Positions 7,056 through 14,840 of a stretch of DNA of 40,648 nt are shown piece after piece; the first letter of the stretch is position 1, and every line of letters starts with the position of its first letter. This DNA is from Oscillospiraceae bacterium. Lineage in GTDB: Bacteria; Bacillota; Clostridia; Oscillospirales; Oscillospiraceae. The notes under the pieces were generated by a model. The model made no database searches. It saw nothing but the letters and a program-made list of their open reading frames with translations, and was not told where the DNA came from. The position numbers were made by a program, and so were the translations under genes. The stretch lies in NCBI GenBank assembly GCA_017938625.1, contig JAGBBD010000018.1, positions 1 through 40,648 on the forward strand. Direction: 5' to 3'.

Positions 7056-8813
7056 ATGAATTTTTTTAATGTACTGACACTTTGCTGTGGCCTTGCGTTC
7101 TTCCTTTTTGGCATGCAGACCATGAGCAACAATCTGGAGCGCTTGGCAGGCGGTAAGCTGGAAGGCTCTTTGAAGAAAATGACCGCTAATCCCGTTGTCA
7201 GCTGCACCCTCGGCGCGGTGATTACCATTGCCATGCAGTCATCCTCCGCCTGTACGGTCATGCTGGTGGGTCTTGTAAACTCCGGCATCATGCATTTTTC
7301 CCAGACGCTGAACGTGATCTTTGGTGCAAACATCGGCACCACGCTGACGGCTTGGATCCTCAGCTTGTCCGGCATTGAGAGCGATGCGTTCTTCCTGCAG
7401 ATGCTCAAGCCTGTGAATTTCTCTCCCATTTTGGCAGTCATCGGTGTGTTTATGACCATGCTTGCCAAGAAGGAACGCAACAAATCTCTGGGCAACATCC
7501 TTGTGGGCTTTGCTGTTCTGATGTACGGCATGAGCTTCATGTCCGATGCTGTCAGCCCTCTGGCAGATATGCCGGAGTTTGGCTCTCTGATGGTCAAGTT
7601 CAACAACCCTGCCATCGGTGTCATCGTAGGCGCTCTGTTTACGGCTTTGATCCAGTCCTCTGCCGCCTCTGTGGGTATTCTGCAGGCGCTGGCTATGACC
7701 GGCTCTGTGACCTATGGCATGGCGATCCCCATCATCATGGGTCAGAACATCGGTACCTGCATCACAGCTGTGATCTCCTGCATCGGTGCCAACACCGGCG
7801 CAAAGCGTGTGGCGATCATGCATACGCTGATCAATATGCTGGGCACCGTCATCATCCTGCCCGTGTATCTGATCCTCAATGCGATCTTCCATTTCCCCAT
7901 CACCAATTCTCCCATCGATGCCATGGGCATCGCTCTGTGCCATACCTTGTTCAATTTGCTCGCCACGGCGCTGCTCATGCCCAACGGCAAGCTGATCATC
8001 CGTCTGACCGAGTGGCTGAGCAGAGAAAAAGAAACCAAGAAGACTTCGGAAAAAGAGCAGGTCTGTATGCTCGACGAAAGACTGCTTCGTTCTCCCTCCA
8101 TCGCCGTGCAGGAATGTGCGGAATATACTGTGGAGATGTGCCGCCTGACCAAGCTTACGCTGGAAAAGGCCATGAGCCTGTTCGACAACTATGACGAAGC
8201 TGTGGCGCAGGAAGTGGTGGATCTGGAAAACACCGTGGACCTGTATGAAGACCGTCTGGGCACCTTCCTTGTGAAGCTGTCCTCTCAGGCGCTTTCTCAG
8301 AAGGCAGCCAACGAAGTGTCTGTTATGCTCCATACCATCGGTGATTTTGAACGTATGGGCGACCATGCGGTCAATATCAAGGATGTTGTGGAAGAACTGC
8401 GTGAAAAGTCCCTGTTCTTCTCCCAGGATGCACAGGCAGAGCTGAATGTGCTCACCGGTGCCATTACAGAGATCCTGTCCCTGACAGAAAAGGCCTTTAT
8501 AGACAACGATACCTTCACTGCTTCTCAGGTCGAGCCTTTGGAGCAGGTGGTGGACAAGCTGATCACCAAAATCAAGGCACACCACATCTCCCGTCTGCAG
8601 AAGGGCGAATGCAGCATCGTCATGGGATTTATCCTCTCTGACCTGCTGAACAACTACTCCCGTGTTTCCGACCACTGCTCCAACGTAGCAGTCGCTGTCA
8701 TCGAGGTCGAGCACAACAGCTTCGATACCCACCAGTATCTGAACAACGTTAAGTATGGCAGCGATGAATTTGCCGAAATCTATAAAGAATTCTCTAAGAA
8801 GTATCATCTGTAA
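7056..8813 (+). CDS. Na/Pi cotransporter family protein with C-terminal PhoU-like domain
   Basis: A predicted sodium-dependent phosphate carrier of the inner membrane (585 aa). The N-terminal ~330 residues are hydrophobic and contain the two inverted-repeat signatures of the NptA/PNaS family: QSSSA near residue 61 and QSSAAS near residue 200. GANIGTT and GQNIGTC motifs follow each one. The C-terminal ~230 residues are soluble and helical and resemble PhoU, with paired ExxxLxxxL-like helices and the GDFERMGDHAVNI segment typical of the PhoU fold. The start is ATG 7056 behind AGGAG. The AI-2E family gene follows after 14 bases, so the two are probably one transcript. Phosphate is the usual substrate but this is family knowledge, not shown here. 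Confidence 0.93.
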   Translation: MNFFNVLTLCCGLAFFLFGMQTMSNNLERLAGGKLEGSLKKMTANPVVSCTLGAVITIAMQSSSACTVMLVGLVNSGIMHFSQTLNVIFGANIGTTLTAWILSLSGIESDAFFLQMLKPVNFSPILAVIGVFMTMLAKKERNKSLGNILVGFAVLMYGMSFMSDAVSPLADMPEFGSLMVKFNNPAIGVIVGALFTALIQSSAASVGILQALAMTGSVTYGMAIPIIMGQNIGTCITAVISCIGANTGAKRVAIMHTLINMLGTVIILPVYLILNAIFHFPITNSPIDAMGIALCHTLFNLLATALLMPNGKLIIRLTEWLSREKETKKTSEKEQVCMLDERLLRSPSIAVQECAEYTVEMCRLTKLTLEKAMSLFDNYDEAVAQEVVDLENTVDLYEDRLGTFLVKLSSQALSQKAANEVSVMLHTIGDFERMGDHAVNIKDVVEELREKSLFFSQDAQAELNVLTGAITEILSLTEKAFIDNDTFTASQVEPLEQVVDKLITKIKAHHISRLQKGECSIVMGFILSDLLNNYSRVSDHCSNVAVAVIEVEHNSFDTHQYLNNVKYGSDEFAEIYKEFSKKYHL

Positions 8814-8827
8814 GAAAGGAAATTGCT

Positions 8828-9946
8828 GTGAAGCTGACTTGGAATGCATGCCTCAAGGTGGGCGTCAGCGCCTTTGCGCTGTATCTGTGTATCCACTTCT
8901 GGCCTGCGGCGGTCACTCTGCTGGGTACCGTTCTCAGCGCGGCAACGCCTCTGTTTGTGGGCTTTGTGATCGCCTATATCGTCAATATCCCTATGAGTGC
9001 CATGGAGCGGCGCTTCTTTCCCAAAAGTGAAAAGAAGGCAGTCAAAAAGCTTCGCAGACCTCTGTGCCTGGTAGGTGCGGTGCTGTCCCTCATCGCCATT
9101 GTGGCGCTGGTGGTCTGGCTGGTCGTGCCCCAGTTGGTGTCGTGCGTTCAGCTGATCATTGATGAGTTGCCCGATTTTATCAATCGTCAGGTGGCACGGG
9201 CAAAGGAGCTTGGTATTTTCTCTCCCGAGACCATCGGTATGCTGGAAAATATCGACTGGCCCTCAAAACTGGGACAGTTTGCCCAGATCATCACCTCCGG
9301 AATCGGGGATGTGGCAACGGCGGTGTTCTCTGCCGTATCGTCTGTGTTCTCCGGCATCGTCACCGCTGTGATCAGCGTGATCTTCTCTGTGTACCTGCTT
9401 ATGGGCAAGGATAGACTGAAGCGCCAGTACCACAAGCTGGCAGGCCGCTATCTGAAGCGTTCCTGGTGTGAGAAGATCGACTATGTTGCCGTCATCGTCA
9501 ACAAGTGCTTCCGCCGCTTCATCGTCGGTCAGTGCACAGAAGCCATGATCCTCGGTGTGCTGTGTATGCTGGGTATGTGGATCTTACGTCTGCCCTATGC
9601 CTCCATGGTGGGAGCCTTGATCGCATTTACGGCGCTGATCCCTGTAGCAGGTTCATTCATCGGCGGCGCTGTGGGTGCGTTCATGATCCTGACCGTGTCC
9701 CCGGTAAAGGCGCTGGTGTTCCTGATCTTCCTTGTGATCCTGCAGCAGCTGGAGGGCAACATCATCTATCCCAAGGTGGTGGGCACTTCCATGGGACTTC
9801 CCTCCATCTGGGTGCTGGCAGCTGTTACCGTGGGCGGCAGCGTGATGGGGATCGGTGGTATGCTTTTGGGCGTCCCCTTAGCCGCGGCAGTCTATCGTAT
9901 CATCCGCGAACATGTAAATAAAAAACCTGCTCAAGAACAAGAATAA
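8828..9946 (+). CDS. AI-2E family transporter (PerM/YdiK-like permease)
   Basis: A multi-pass inner-membrane protein (372 aa) with the usual layout of the AI-2E/PerM (former UPF0118) family: two N-terminal helices, a further helix, a soluble stretch (about residues 110-165), then a run of C-terminal helices. The C-terminal signature includes GVPLAAAVYRI and the LQQLEGNIIYPKVVG motif. It starts with GTG 8828, with AAAGGA 7 bases upstream. Members export diverse solutes (AI-2 in E. coli TqsA, Na+/Li+ in others), so the substrate is open. It is probably co-transcribed with the Na/Pi gene. Its TAA stop lies inside the left arm of the shared terminator. Confidence 0.92.
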   Translation: MKLTWNACLKVGVSAFALYLCIHFWPAAVTLLGTVLSAATPLFVGFVIAYIVNIPMSAMERRFFPKSEKKAVKKLRRPLCLVGAVLSLIAIVALVVWLVVPQLVSCVQLIIDELPDFINRQVARAKELGIFSPETIGMLENIDWPSKLGQFAQIITSGIGDVATAVFSAVSSVFSGIVTAVISVIFSVYLLMGKDRLKRQYHKLAGRYLKRSWCEKIDYVAVIVNKCFRRFIVGQCTEAMILGVLCMLGMWILRLPYASMVGALIAFTALIPVAGSFIGGAVGAFMILTVSPVKALVFLIFLVILQQLEGNIIYPKVVGTSMGLPSIWVLAAVTVGGSVMGIGGMLLGVPLAAAVYRIIREHVNKKPAQEQE

Positions 9947-9985
9947 AACAAAAGGAAGTGCGTTGCACTTCCTTTTGTTTTATTC
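9941..9985. terminator. Bidirectional terminator containing both convergent stop codons
   Basis: A perfect 21-bp stem (9941-9961 with 9965-9985) with a 3-base loop and A- and T-rich feet. The stop codon of the AI-2E gene (9944-9946) lies in the left arm and that of the ribbon-helix-helix gene (9980-9982) in the right arm. Confidence 0.92.
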
Positions 9986-10174
9986 TTCTATTTTCACAAT
10001 ATCTACAGCGGCGGTCAACAGGAGATTGATTAGTTCGTTTCTGGAACGATTTGAACGGATTGACAAATCATCAAGTTTTTCAATAAGTTCGTCTTTCATT
10101 CTCACAGATACGACTTTGTATCCGTCGTCACCTTTATTGGGGCGTTTTTTTGTAATACGAATTTCTTCTGCCAT
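9980..10174 (-). CDS. Ribbon-helix-helix (CopG/Arc-type) DNA-binding protein (64 aa)
   Basis: A small predicted transcriptional regulator. After a basic N-terminus, residues ~19-26 (YKVVSVRM) form the expected beta strand. Helix A (KDELIEKLDDLSIRS) and helix B (RNELINLLLTAAVDIV) follow, separated by the turn NRS. This is the classical CopG/Arc layout, which dimerises through the strand and reads DNA with it. The start is ATG 10174, with GAGGTGA upstream. It is divergent from the zinc-ribbon/TM2 gene. Two palindromes in the intergenic region fit a ribbon-helix-helix operator, so autoregulation and control of the neighbour are likely but inferred. No toxin gene is adjacent in the same operon, so a toxin-antitoxin role is not supported. 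Confidence 0.85.
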   Translation of the reverse strand: MAEEIRITKKRPNKGDDGYKVVSVRMKDELIEKLDDLSIRSNRSRNELINLLLTAAVDIVKIEE

Positions 10175-10193
10175 GCTATCACCTCATTTACAG

Positions 10194-10268
10194 TTATAGT
10201 TTAGCTTGACAGAATTGGCTTTTATATATTATAATTTTATAGTCACTACAAAACTATAAAATTATAGT
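10194..10268. promoter_or_regulatory. Consensus promoter overlapped by paired palindromic operators
   Basis: For the forward gene, a perfect -35 TTGACA (10206-10211) and perfect -10 TATAAT (10230-10235) are 18 bases apart. Two 16-base sites follow the pattern ACTATAA-NN-TTATAGT: one at 10253-10268 with both half-sites perfect, and one at 10228-10243 with a single mismatch. Their centres are 25 bp apart. The left site covers the -10 and the right one covers the early transcript just before the ribosome site. A further half-site TTATAGT lies at 10194-10200, toward the regulator gene. The whole arrangement is what a repressor-controlled promoter would look like; the ribbon-helix-helix protein is the obvious candidate. 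Confidence 0.75.
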
Positions 10269-10284
10269 TAAAGGAGAGATGAAG

Positions 10285-10686
10285 ATGGATACAACGGTAA
10301 CACCCAATGAAGTGCAGGAACGAACAAAATTCTGCAAACACTGCGGCACAAAAATTGCGGAAGCTGCAGTCATCTGTCCCCATTGTGGATGTCAAGTGGA
10401 AGAAATGAAGAAAGCGGAGCAACCCAGTATAGTGATCAACAATGCGAACACCAATACCAATACCAACACGAACATGAACGGTATGGGATATATGGCTCGC
10501 ATGAAAAACAAGTGGGTGGCATTCTGCCTGTGTTTCTTCCTTGGTATGTTGGGGGCACATAAGTTTTATGAGGGGCGAGCCGGTATGGGAATTCTGTACC
10601 TGTTTACCGGTGGGTTATTTGGTATTGGTTGGCTTGTCGATTGCATTGTGTTACTGTGCAAGCCTAATCCGTACTATGTGAGGTAG
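10285..10686 (+). CDS. Zinc-ribbon and TM2 domain membrane protein
   Basis: A small membrane protein (133 aa). The N-terminus has a zinc ribbon, CKHCG followed 13 residues later by CPHCG. Then come an Asn/Thr-rich linker with an NTNTNT run and a C-terminal TM2 domain. TM2 has two membrane helices joined by a short loop with the signature GAHKFYEGRAG and a following GIGWLVDCI helix. ATG 10285 is preferred because AAGGAG (10271-10276) is 8 bases upstream; the ATG at 10279 is only 2 bases from it. TM2 proteins are of uncertain function. The gene is led by a very strong promoter with overlapping operators and is followed after 4 bases by a DUF4190-like gene. Confidence 0.88.
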   Translation: MDTTVTPNEVQERTKFCKHCGTKIAEAAVICPHCGCQVEEMKKAEQPSIVINNANTNTNTNTNMNGMGYMARMKNKWVAFCLCFFLGMLGAHKFYEGRAGMGILYLFTGGLFGIGWLVDCIVLLCKPNPYYVR

Positions 10687-10690
10687 AATT

Positions 10691-10984
10691 ATGGCAACGG
10701 CATCCTTAGTTTTAGGGATATTATCCATTCTTTGCGGAACAATAGGAATTGGGATGCAGCCTGGTGGTATTGTTCTTGCGGTGATTGGTATAGTGCTGAG
10801 CAAGAAAAACAAAGAAGCAGATAAAGCGGCAACAGCAAAAGCCGGGAAAGTTTGTTGTGTAATTGGTTTGATTCTTTGCCTTGTGACACTAACCGTTTCA
10901 ATCATTTTTGTAGGAATATTCCATACAATCGTAGGTGCGGAGCTTTTGGAAGAACTGCTGAATTACTTACGTCAAATTCTGTAA
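10691..10984 (+). CDS. DUF4190-like small membrane protein (97 aa)
   Basis: Two hydrophobic segments (about residues 4-35 and 54-80) flank a short charged loop rich in Lys and Ala. The start ATASLVLGILSILCG followed by a G-rich first helix is typical of DUF4190-type proteins, often found with zinc-ribbon/TM2 proteins. The start is ATG 10691, with GAGG overlapping the end of the upstream gene, so translation is probably coupled. It is the second gene of a two-gene operon behind the operator region, and its function is unknown. Confidence 0.8.
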   Translation: MATASLVLGILSILCGTIGIGMQPGGIVLAVIGIVLSKKNKEADKAATAKAGKVCCVIGLILCLVTLTVSIIFVGIFHTIVGAELLEELLNYLRQIL

Positions 10985-10985
10985 A

Positions 10986-11020
10986 TAAAAAGAGAAGTGG
11001 GAAATCCACTTCTCTTTTTA
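10986..11020. terminator. Bidirectional terminator, DUF4190-like gene and MFS gene
   Basis: A 15-bp stem (10986-11000 with 11006-11020) with a 5-base loop and A5/T5 feet. The stop codon of the reverse MFS gene (11018-11020) is the last three bases of the right arm. Confidence 0.9.
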
Positions 11021-12271
11021 TGCTTCTTGTTCTTTGCGAATCTTATGGGCTGTACTGATGCAGTATTGCATGGCGATGGAAACAGCGATCATAATGCCGC
11101 CAAGTGCCAGCATAACAGAAACATAGCTGCCTGTCAGGTCGTAGAACAGATTGATGACCGGGCCGCCTACAGCATAACCCAGTGTGTTGAACGATACCAG
11201 AAGACCCATCATGTGGGCATAGGACTTTCTGCCGAACAGCTCCGCTGCGATAAGCGGCAGCATAATGGTTTCCAGCGGCAGAGAGAGCGCCTTGAAGATG
11301 CCGGAGGCATACGCCGTAGCGGGGCCTTGAACAAATGCCAGCAGGACGATGGCAACAACAGCAAACAAGTTGCAGATCGTCATGGTGAAGCGAAGCCCGA
11401 ACTTGTCAAAGCTGATACCGGTGAGCATTTTGGAGCACAGCAGTACCAGAGAACTGATGCTGGAAATGTTGGTGATGATCGCGGCGGAAATCCCACGGTC
11501 TTCCATGTGGGCAGCGGAAACATTGCCGGTTGCATGCAGTAGCATGCCTGTCAGAAACACGCATACGGCGCACACATAGAAGTAGGAACTGCGGAAGATT
11601 TCTTCTGAGGAAACGCCTGCCCAATCTCTGCCGCGCTGCTTATGGGGCTGAACCTGTCCGGAACCCAAGGGCGTCATGCCTTTGTCCTTTGGCTCGGTGC
11701 GCAAAAACAGCACGACCAGTATCGCAAGGCCTGTCATGATGGCGGCGCATACCAGATAGGAGGTGCGCCAGGCTTCGTTGGGGCCATAGATCATGGGGGA
11801 AAGGATCTGCACTGAAATGGCACCGAGCAGCCCGTTGGAGGCAAGAATGAGACCCATGATGGTACCTTTTTTGCTGGAGAACCATTTTTCAACCACATAG
11901 CCCACCATGGTGGTACAAGTCCAGCTGAAGCCGATACCTTGGAGAACGCCGCCCAAATACAGCATAAACAAACCCTTGGCCTGGGCGCTGACGAGGCAGG
12001 ATGCTGCCAAAGCCAAAAGACCTGCAGTCCCCAACTTTCTTGCGCCGAATTTTGTGATCAGTTTGCCAAAGAAAATATTGACCAGCGCTGTGGTAATAAA
12101 CCGCATACTGTTGCGGACGGCGTAAGCGGCGCGGGAGATTTGCAGTGAGTCGGAAATCGGCTTGAGATACAGCCCGACGGGAGTGCTGATAAAACCAAGA
12201 GAACAACCTGCCATCAGGAAACAGACCACAAAAATGACCCATGCGTAATGGAGCCTCTTTTTTTGTTTCAT
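11018..12271 (-). CDS. MFS transporter (oxalate/formate antiporter-like group)
   Basis: A 12-helix secondary carrier (417 aa) of the inner membrane. The first loop contains GKLITKFGARKLG, the standard MFS loop 2-3 motif. Helix 4 carries GIGFSWTCTTMVGYVVEKWF, resembling the monocarboxylate/oxalate-formate branch; that branch often moves small organic acids. The start at ATG 12271 is chosen because the upstream gene stops at 12273 and GGTGAG lies at the right distance; the frame stays open further upstream only because it reads through that gene. It is the last gene of the operon M20 peptidase - amidohydrolase - MFS and probably imports or exchanges the substrate of the pathway. The substrate is not deducible. 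Confidence 0.9.
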   Translation of the reverse strand: MKQKKRLHYAWVIFVVCFLMAGCSLGFISTPVGLYLKPISDSLQISRAAYAVRNSMRFITTALVNIFFGKLITKFGARKLGTAGLLALAASCLVSAQAKGLFMLYLGGVLQGIGFSWTCTTMVGYVVEKWFSSKKGTIMGLILASNGLLGAISVQILSPMIYGPNEAWRTSYLVCAAIMTGLAILVVLFLRTEPKDKGMTPLGSGQVQPHKQRGRDWAGVSSEEIFRSSYFYVCAVCVFLTGMLLHATGNVSAAHMEDRGISAAIITNISSISSLVLLCSKMLTGISFDKFGLRFTMTICNLFAVVAIVLLAFVQGPATAYASGIFKALSLPLETIMLPLIAAELFGRKSYAHMMGLLVSFNTLGYAVGGPVINLFYDLTGSYVSVMLALGGIMIAVSIAMQYCISTAHKIRKEQEA

Positions 12272-12272
12272 A

Positions 12273-13334
12273 TCACTCACCGTAAATCGACTTTCTTGCT
12301 GCCTTGACCATGTCCATGGCATTGTTGTAAAGAATGTCTTCCACATCCTGCTTTGTCAGCTGCAGCTTCTGCGCCACACGCTTGAAGGACAGCAGTTCTT
12401 CGTAGGCAAAGAAGGTGATCTTCTTGGCTTCTTCCTCGCTGACCTCCCGCAGATGGGGATCGTCCTGCTCCGTGCCGTACAGGCCGGGGGGGACAAGATT
12501 GATGTAGGTGCCGTTTTCTTCAATGCGGTGGGTGCGCATTCTCAGAATGGGCATGTCTGTGCCGAACATGACCTTTTTTGTTCCGGCATGACGAATCACC
12601 GCCTCAATGGCTGCGTCACAGCAGTTGGCGGAAAAATCATACAGCAGTCCCGGTGCATCCTTGAGCACTTCAAAGGCATTCCCCAGATCCTCTTCGGTGT
12701 AGGCTCTGCCCACATGGGCAACGATGAAGCGAATGTTGGGGAATTCATTGGCGATCTCCACCAGCTGATACAGGTTGACGGGATCCTTCAGTCTGCCGTC
12801 ACGGGGAATGTGGCACATGACAATGGCGCCCATCTCATCCATGCGCTTTAACTGATACTTGGGGAAAAAGTCCAGAATGCGGCGCTCTTTTACAGGGATG
12901 TAGGCAGGGGATTGGGAAAGATAGGACTTCAGCCCCAGAAAACCGCCCTTGCGGATATAGTCCTCCACCTCGTCGGCAGACTGGTGGAACTTGGAATAGT
13001 ACAGAGCAGGCCAGCCGTGCTTGGCGGAGACGTCGCGGACATAGTCATTGTTGGCGTCGGACAGCCCGTTGCAGAACATGAGAGCTTTTACATCCTTACC
13101 GGGGAACATGAGGGCGTAAGTCTCCATCAGATCCTCAATGGGATTGTCGATGGCGACTCTTGCCACCCAGGTGTTGGAGGTGCGCTTGATCTGACCGTCT
13201 ACCACCCAGGGCTGCGGACGCAGAGAGTCCTTGTACACATGGGTATGGACATCCAGCATTTTGTCGGGAAGAAAATCTTTCAGTTCTTCCTCATAGACCT
13301 TTTTGTCGTATTCGGTAACTTCAAACAGTGCCAT
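12273..13334 (-). CDS. Amidohydrolase family metal-dependent hydrolase (amidohydrolase-2 type)
   Basis: A TIM-barrel metal hydrolase or decarboxylase of 353 aa, cytosolic. The first metal motif is DVHTH (His30 and His32). The later strands carry MCHIPRDG, VAHVGRAY and FGTDMPI, where the histidines and the aspartate complete the usual amidohydrolase site. This subgroup includes hydrolases and non-oxidative decarboxylases, so the reaction is open. The start is ATG 13334, with AAGGAG 6 bases upstream. It sits 11 bases after the M20 gene and 1 base before the MFS gene, in one operon. In context it may act on the product of the M20 enzyme. Confidence 0.88.
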   Translation of the reverse strand: MALFEVTEYDKKVYEEELKDFLPDKMLDVHTHVYKDSLRPQPWVVDGQIKRTSNTWVARVAIDNPIEDLMETYALMFPGKDVKALMFCNGLSDANNDYVRDVSAKHGWPALYYSKFHQSADEVEDYIRKGGFLGLKSYLSQSPAYIPVKERRILDFFPKYQLKRMDEMGAIVMCHIPRDGRLKDPVNLYQLVEIANEFPNIRFIVAHVGRAYTEEDLGNAFEVLKDAPGLLYDFSANCCDAAIEAVIRHAGTKKVMFGTDMPILRMRTHRIEENGTYINLVPPGLYGTEQDDPHLREVSEEEAKKITFFAYEELLSFKRVAQKLQLTKQDVEDILYNNAMDMVKAARKSIYGE

Positions 13335-13345
13335 GGTGTTCTCCT

Positions 13346-14677
13346 TTACAGGGTGACGGTGATCGTGTCATTTTCGTAGGAAACAAGATCCTTGTCGTTC
13401 ATCAGCTGGTCGATATCTTCAAAGAAGGCTTCTTTGCTGGGATAGCGCAGATCTGCATTGGCAATGACTTCCTTGGCGAGCTTGGCATCGTCAGACAGCA
13501 GCTTCTGTGCCAGACCTACCTGCACGGAGGCGGCGCCGAGGCAGGCCTTCACAGGATCGGTGACCAGATAGTCATCGCCGTGGCTGTTGCCAGAGCAGCC
13601 TGCCATATGGGGATGGATGGAGGGCATGACGCAGCTCAGATCGCCCATATCTGTGGAGCCGGTGCCCCACTTGCCGTGGTTGTTGACGCGGTCTGCGCCG
13701 AAGTATTCGCTTGCCACTTCCTCTGTCAGCCGGATCAAGGTGGCGTCGTTGATCAGAGGGGAGTAACCGGGTCTGTCCACCACCTTGACCTTGGCGCCGA
13801 GAGACACGGCAGCGCCTGCCATGACGCGGTTGAGCTTGCGGTTGGTTTTCTTCATGCTTTCCAGCGTCTTGCCGCGGACGAAGGTGGAAAGAGACGCTGC
13901 GCTGGGGATGATATTCACCGTCTGACCGCCATCGGTCATAATGGGATGCACGCGCACATGTTCGTCATCCACAAAGGTCTCGCGGATGGCGTTGAGAGCG
14001 TTGAGCCCCATGTTGGCGGCATACAGAGCGTTGATGCCGTTCTGAGGACTGCCGCCTGCGTGAGAAGCGACGCCTTCGTAATGGATCTCCTTTGCCATGC
14101 AGCCGTTGCTGCCTGCGGAAATAAAGAAGTCACCGTCCTGTCTGGGGGTGGCATGGACCATGTAGGAAATGTCGCAGCCGTCCATGTAGCCTCGATAGAG
14201 GAATTCCACCTTGCCGCCCATGTAGCGGATGATACCGTCGCGGCGCAGACCTTCGCGGAAGGAGATCTCGATGAGTTCCTCGGCAGGCACAGCCATGAGG
14301 CGGACAGAGCCGCACAGACCGTCCAGAGCGCCCGGCTCTTTTAGTGCAAGGGCGGTGCCCACCAAGGCGGCGCACTGCACATTGTGGCCGCAGGCATGGG
14401 CATTGCCGTTGGTGCACTCTATATGATTGGGCGCGCCCAGTGCGTCCATTTCGCCCATGATCAGGATCTTGGGACCGGGTCTGCCGGTGTCAAGATCGGT
14501 GTAAAAGCCGGGAATGTTGCCGGCATAAGTCAGCTCATACCCGGCATCTTCAAAGACCTTGGCCAGATACTTCTGGGTCTCCCATTCCTTGAAGCCTGTT
14601 TCGGGGTGGTTCCAAACATAGCGCTCTGTTTCCAGAATGGTATCGCGGTGCTTTTCTACCAAATGATGAAACTTCAT
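13346..14677 (-). CDS. M20 family metallopeptidase/amidohydrolase (AbgB/HmrA-like)
   Basis: A two-domain zinc hydrolase (443 aa) that probably cleaves an amide or dipeptide bond in the cytosol. Asp78 (in MGEMDAL), Cys96 and His98 (in HACGHN), and Glu133/Glu134 (in VPAEE) form the expected metal and catalytic set. A dimerisation domain with ASHAGGSPQNGINAL lies in the middle, and GSTDMGDLS near the end is typical of the aminobenzoyl-glutamate hydrolase branch. The start at ATG 14677 has GGAGG 8 bases upstream; further in-frame upstream codons lack a site. It is the first gene of the operon with the amidohydrolase and MFS genes, divergent from an AraC regulator. The real substrate is unknown. 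Confidence 0.9.
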   Translation of the reverse strand: MKFHHLVEKHRDTILETERYVWNHPETGFKEWETQKYLAKVFEDAGYELTYAGNIPGFYTDLDTGRPGPKILIMGEMDALGAPNHIECTNGNAHACGHNVQCAALVGTALALKEPGALDGLCGSVRLMAVPAEELIEISFREGLRRDGIIRYMGGKVEFLYRGYMDGCDISYMVHATPRQDGDFFISAGSNGCMAKEIHYEGVASHAGGSPQNGINALYAANMGLNALNAIRETFVDDEHVRVHPIMTDGGQTVNIIPSAASLSTFVRGKTLESMKKTNRKLNRVMAGAAVSLGAKVKVVDRPGYSPLINDATLIRLTEEVASEYFGADRVNNHGKWGTGSTDMGDLSCVMPSIHPHMAGCSGNSHGDDYLVTDPVKACLGAASVQVGLAQKLLSDDAKLAKEVIANADLRYPSKEAFFEDIDQLMNDKDLVSYENDTITVTL

Positions 14678-14707
14678 AAAGCTCCCTCCAAAATCGATCA
14701 TAATCTA

Positions 14708-14736
14708 ACTATATACTACTCTTTTCCCATTGGCAA
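14708..14736 (-). promoter_or_regulatory. Promoter of the M20-amidohydrolase-MFS operon
   Basis: On the reverse strand, TTGCCA (14736-14731) and TATAGT (14713-14708) are 17 bases apart. Transcription would start near 14702, about 25 bases before the start codon. Confidence 0.7.
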
Positions 14737-14758
14737 GTATATGCTTTTTTGTCGCATG

Positions 14759-14774
14759 AATTTATACTTTTGTT
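14759..14774 (-). promoter_or_regulatory. Shared 16-base motif, copy 1 (probable activator site)
   Basis: The reverse strand reads AACAAAAGTATAAATT. The identical 16 bases occur at 19470-19485 upstream of the aldo/keto reductase operon. Here the motif ends 22 bases before the -35, centred about 64 bases upstream of the predicted start, a classical AraC activator position. A partial second copy (ACAAAAAA) lies 21 bases further on, next to the -35. The site also lies within the upstream region of the divergent AraC gene, so the regulator may control itself. Confidence 0.65.
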
Positions 14775-14840
14775 CAATAATTGACGGAATATAATGCAGG
14801 AAGTCAAAACGAAGGGTATAATGCGGGCGAGGGTGATTCT

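Noticed and set aside
9980-10174. Toxin-antitoxin module
   Set aside because: The ribbon-helix-helix gene has no toxin-like partner in its operon; the neighbouring genes are a permease (convergent) and a TM2 membrane protein (divergent).
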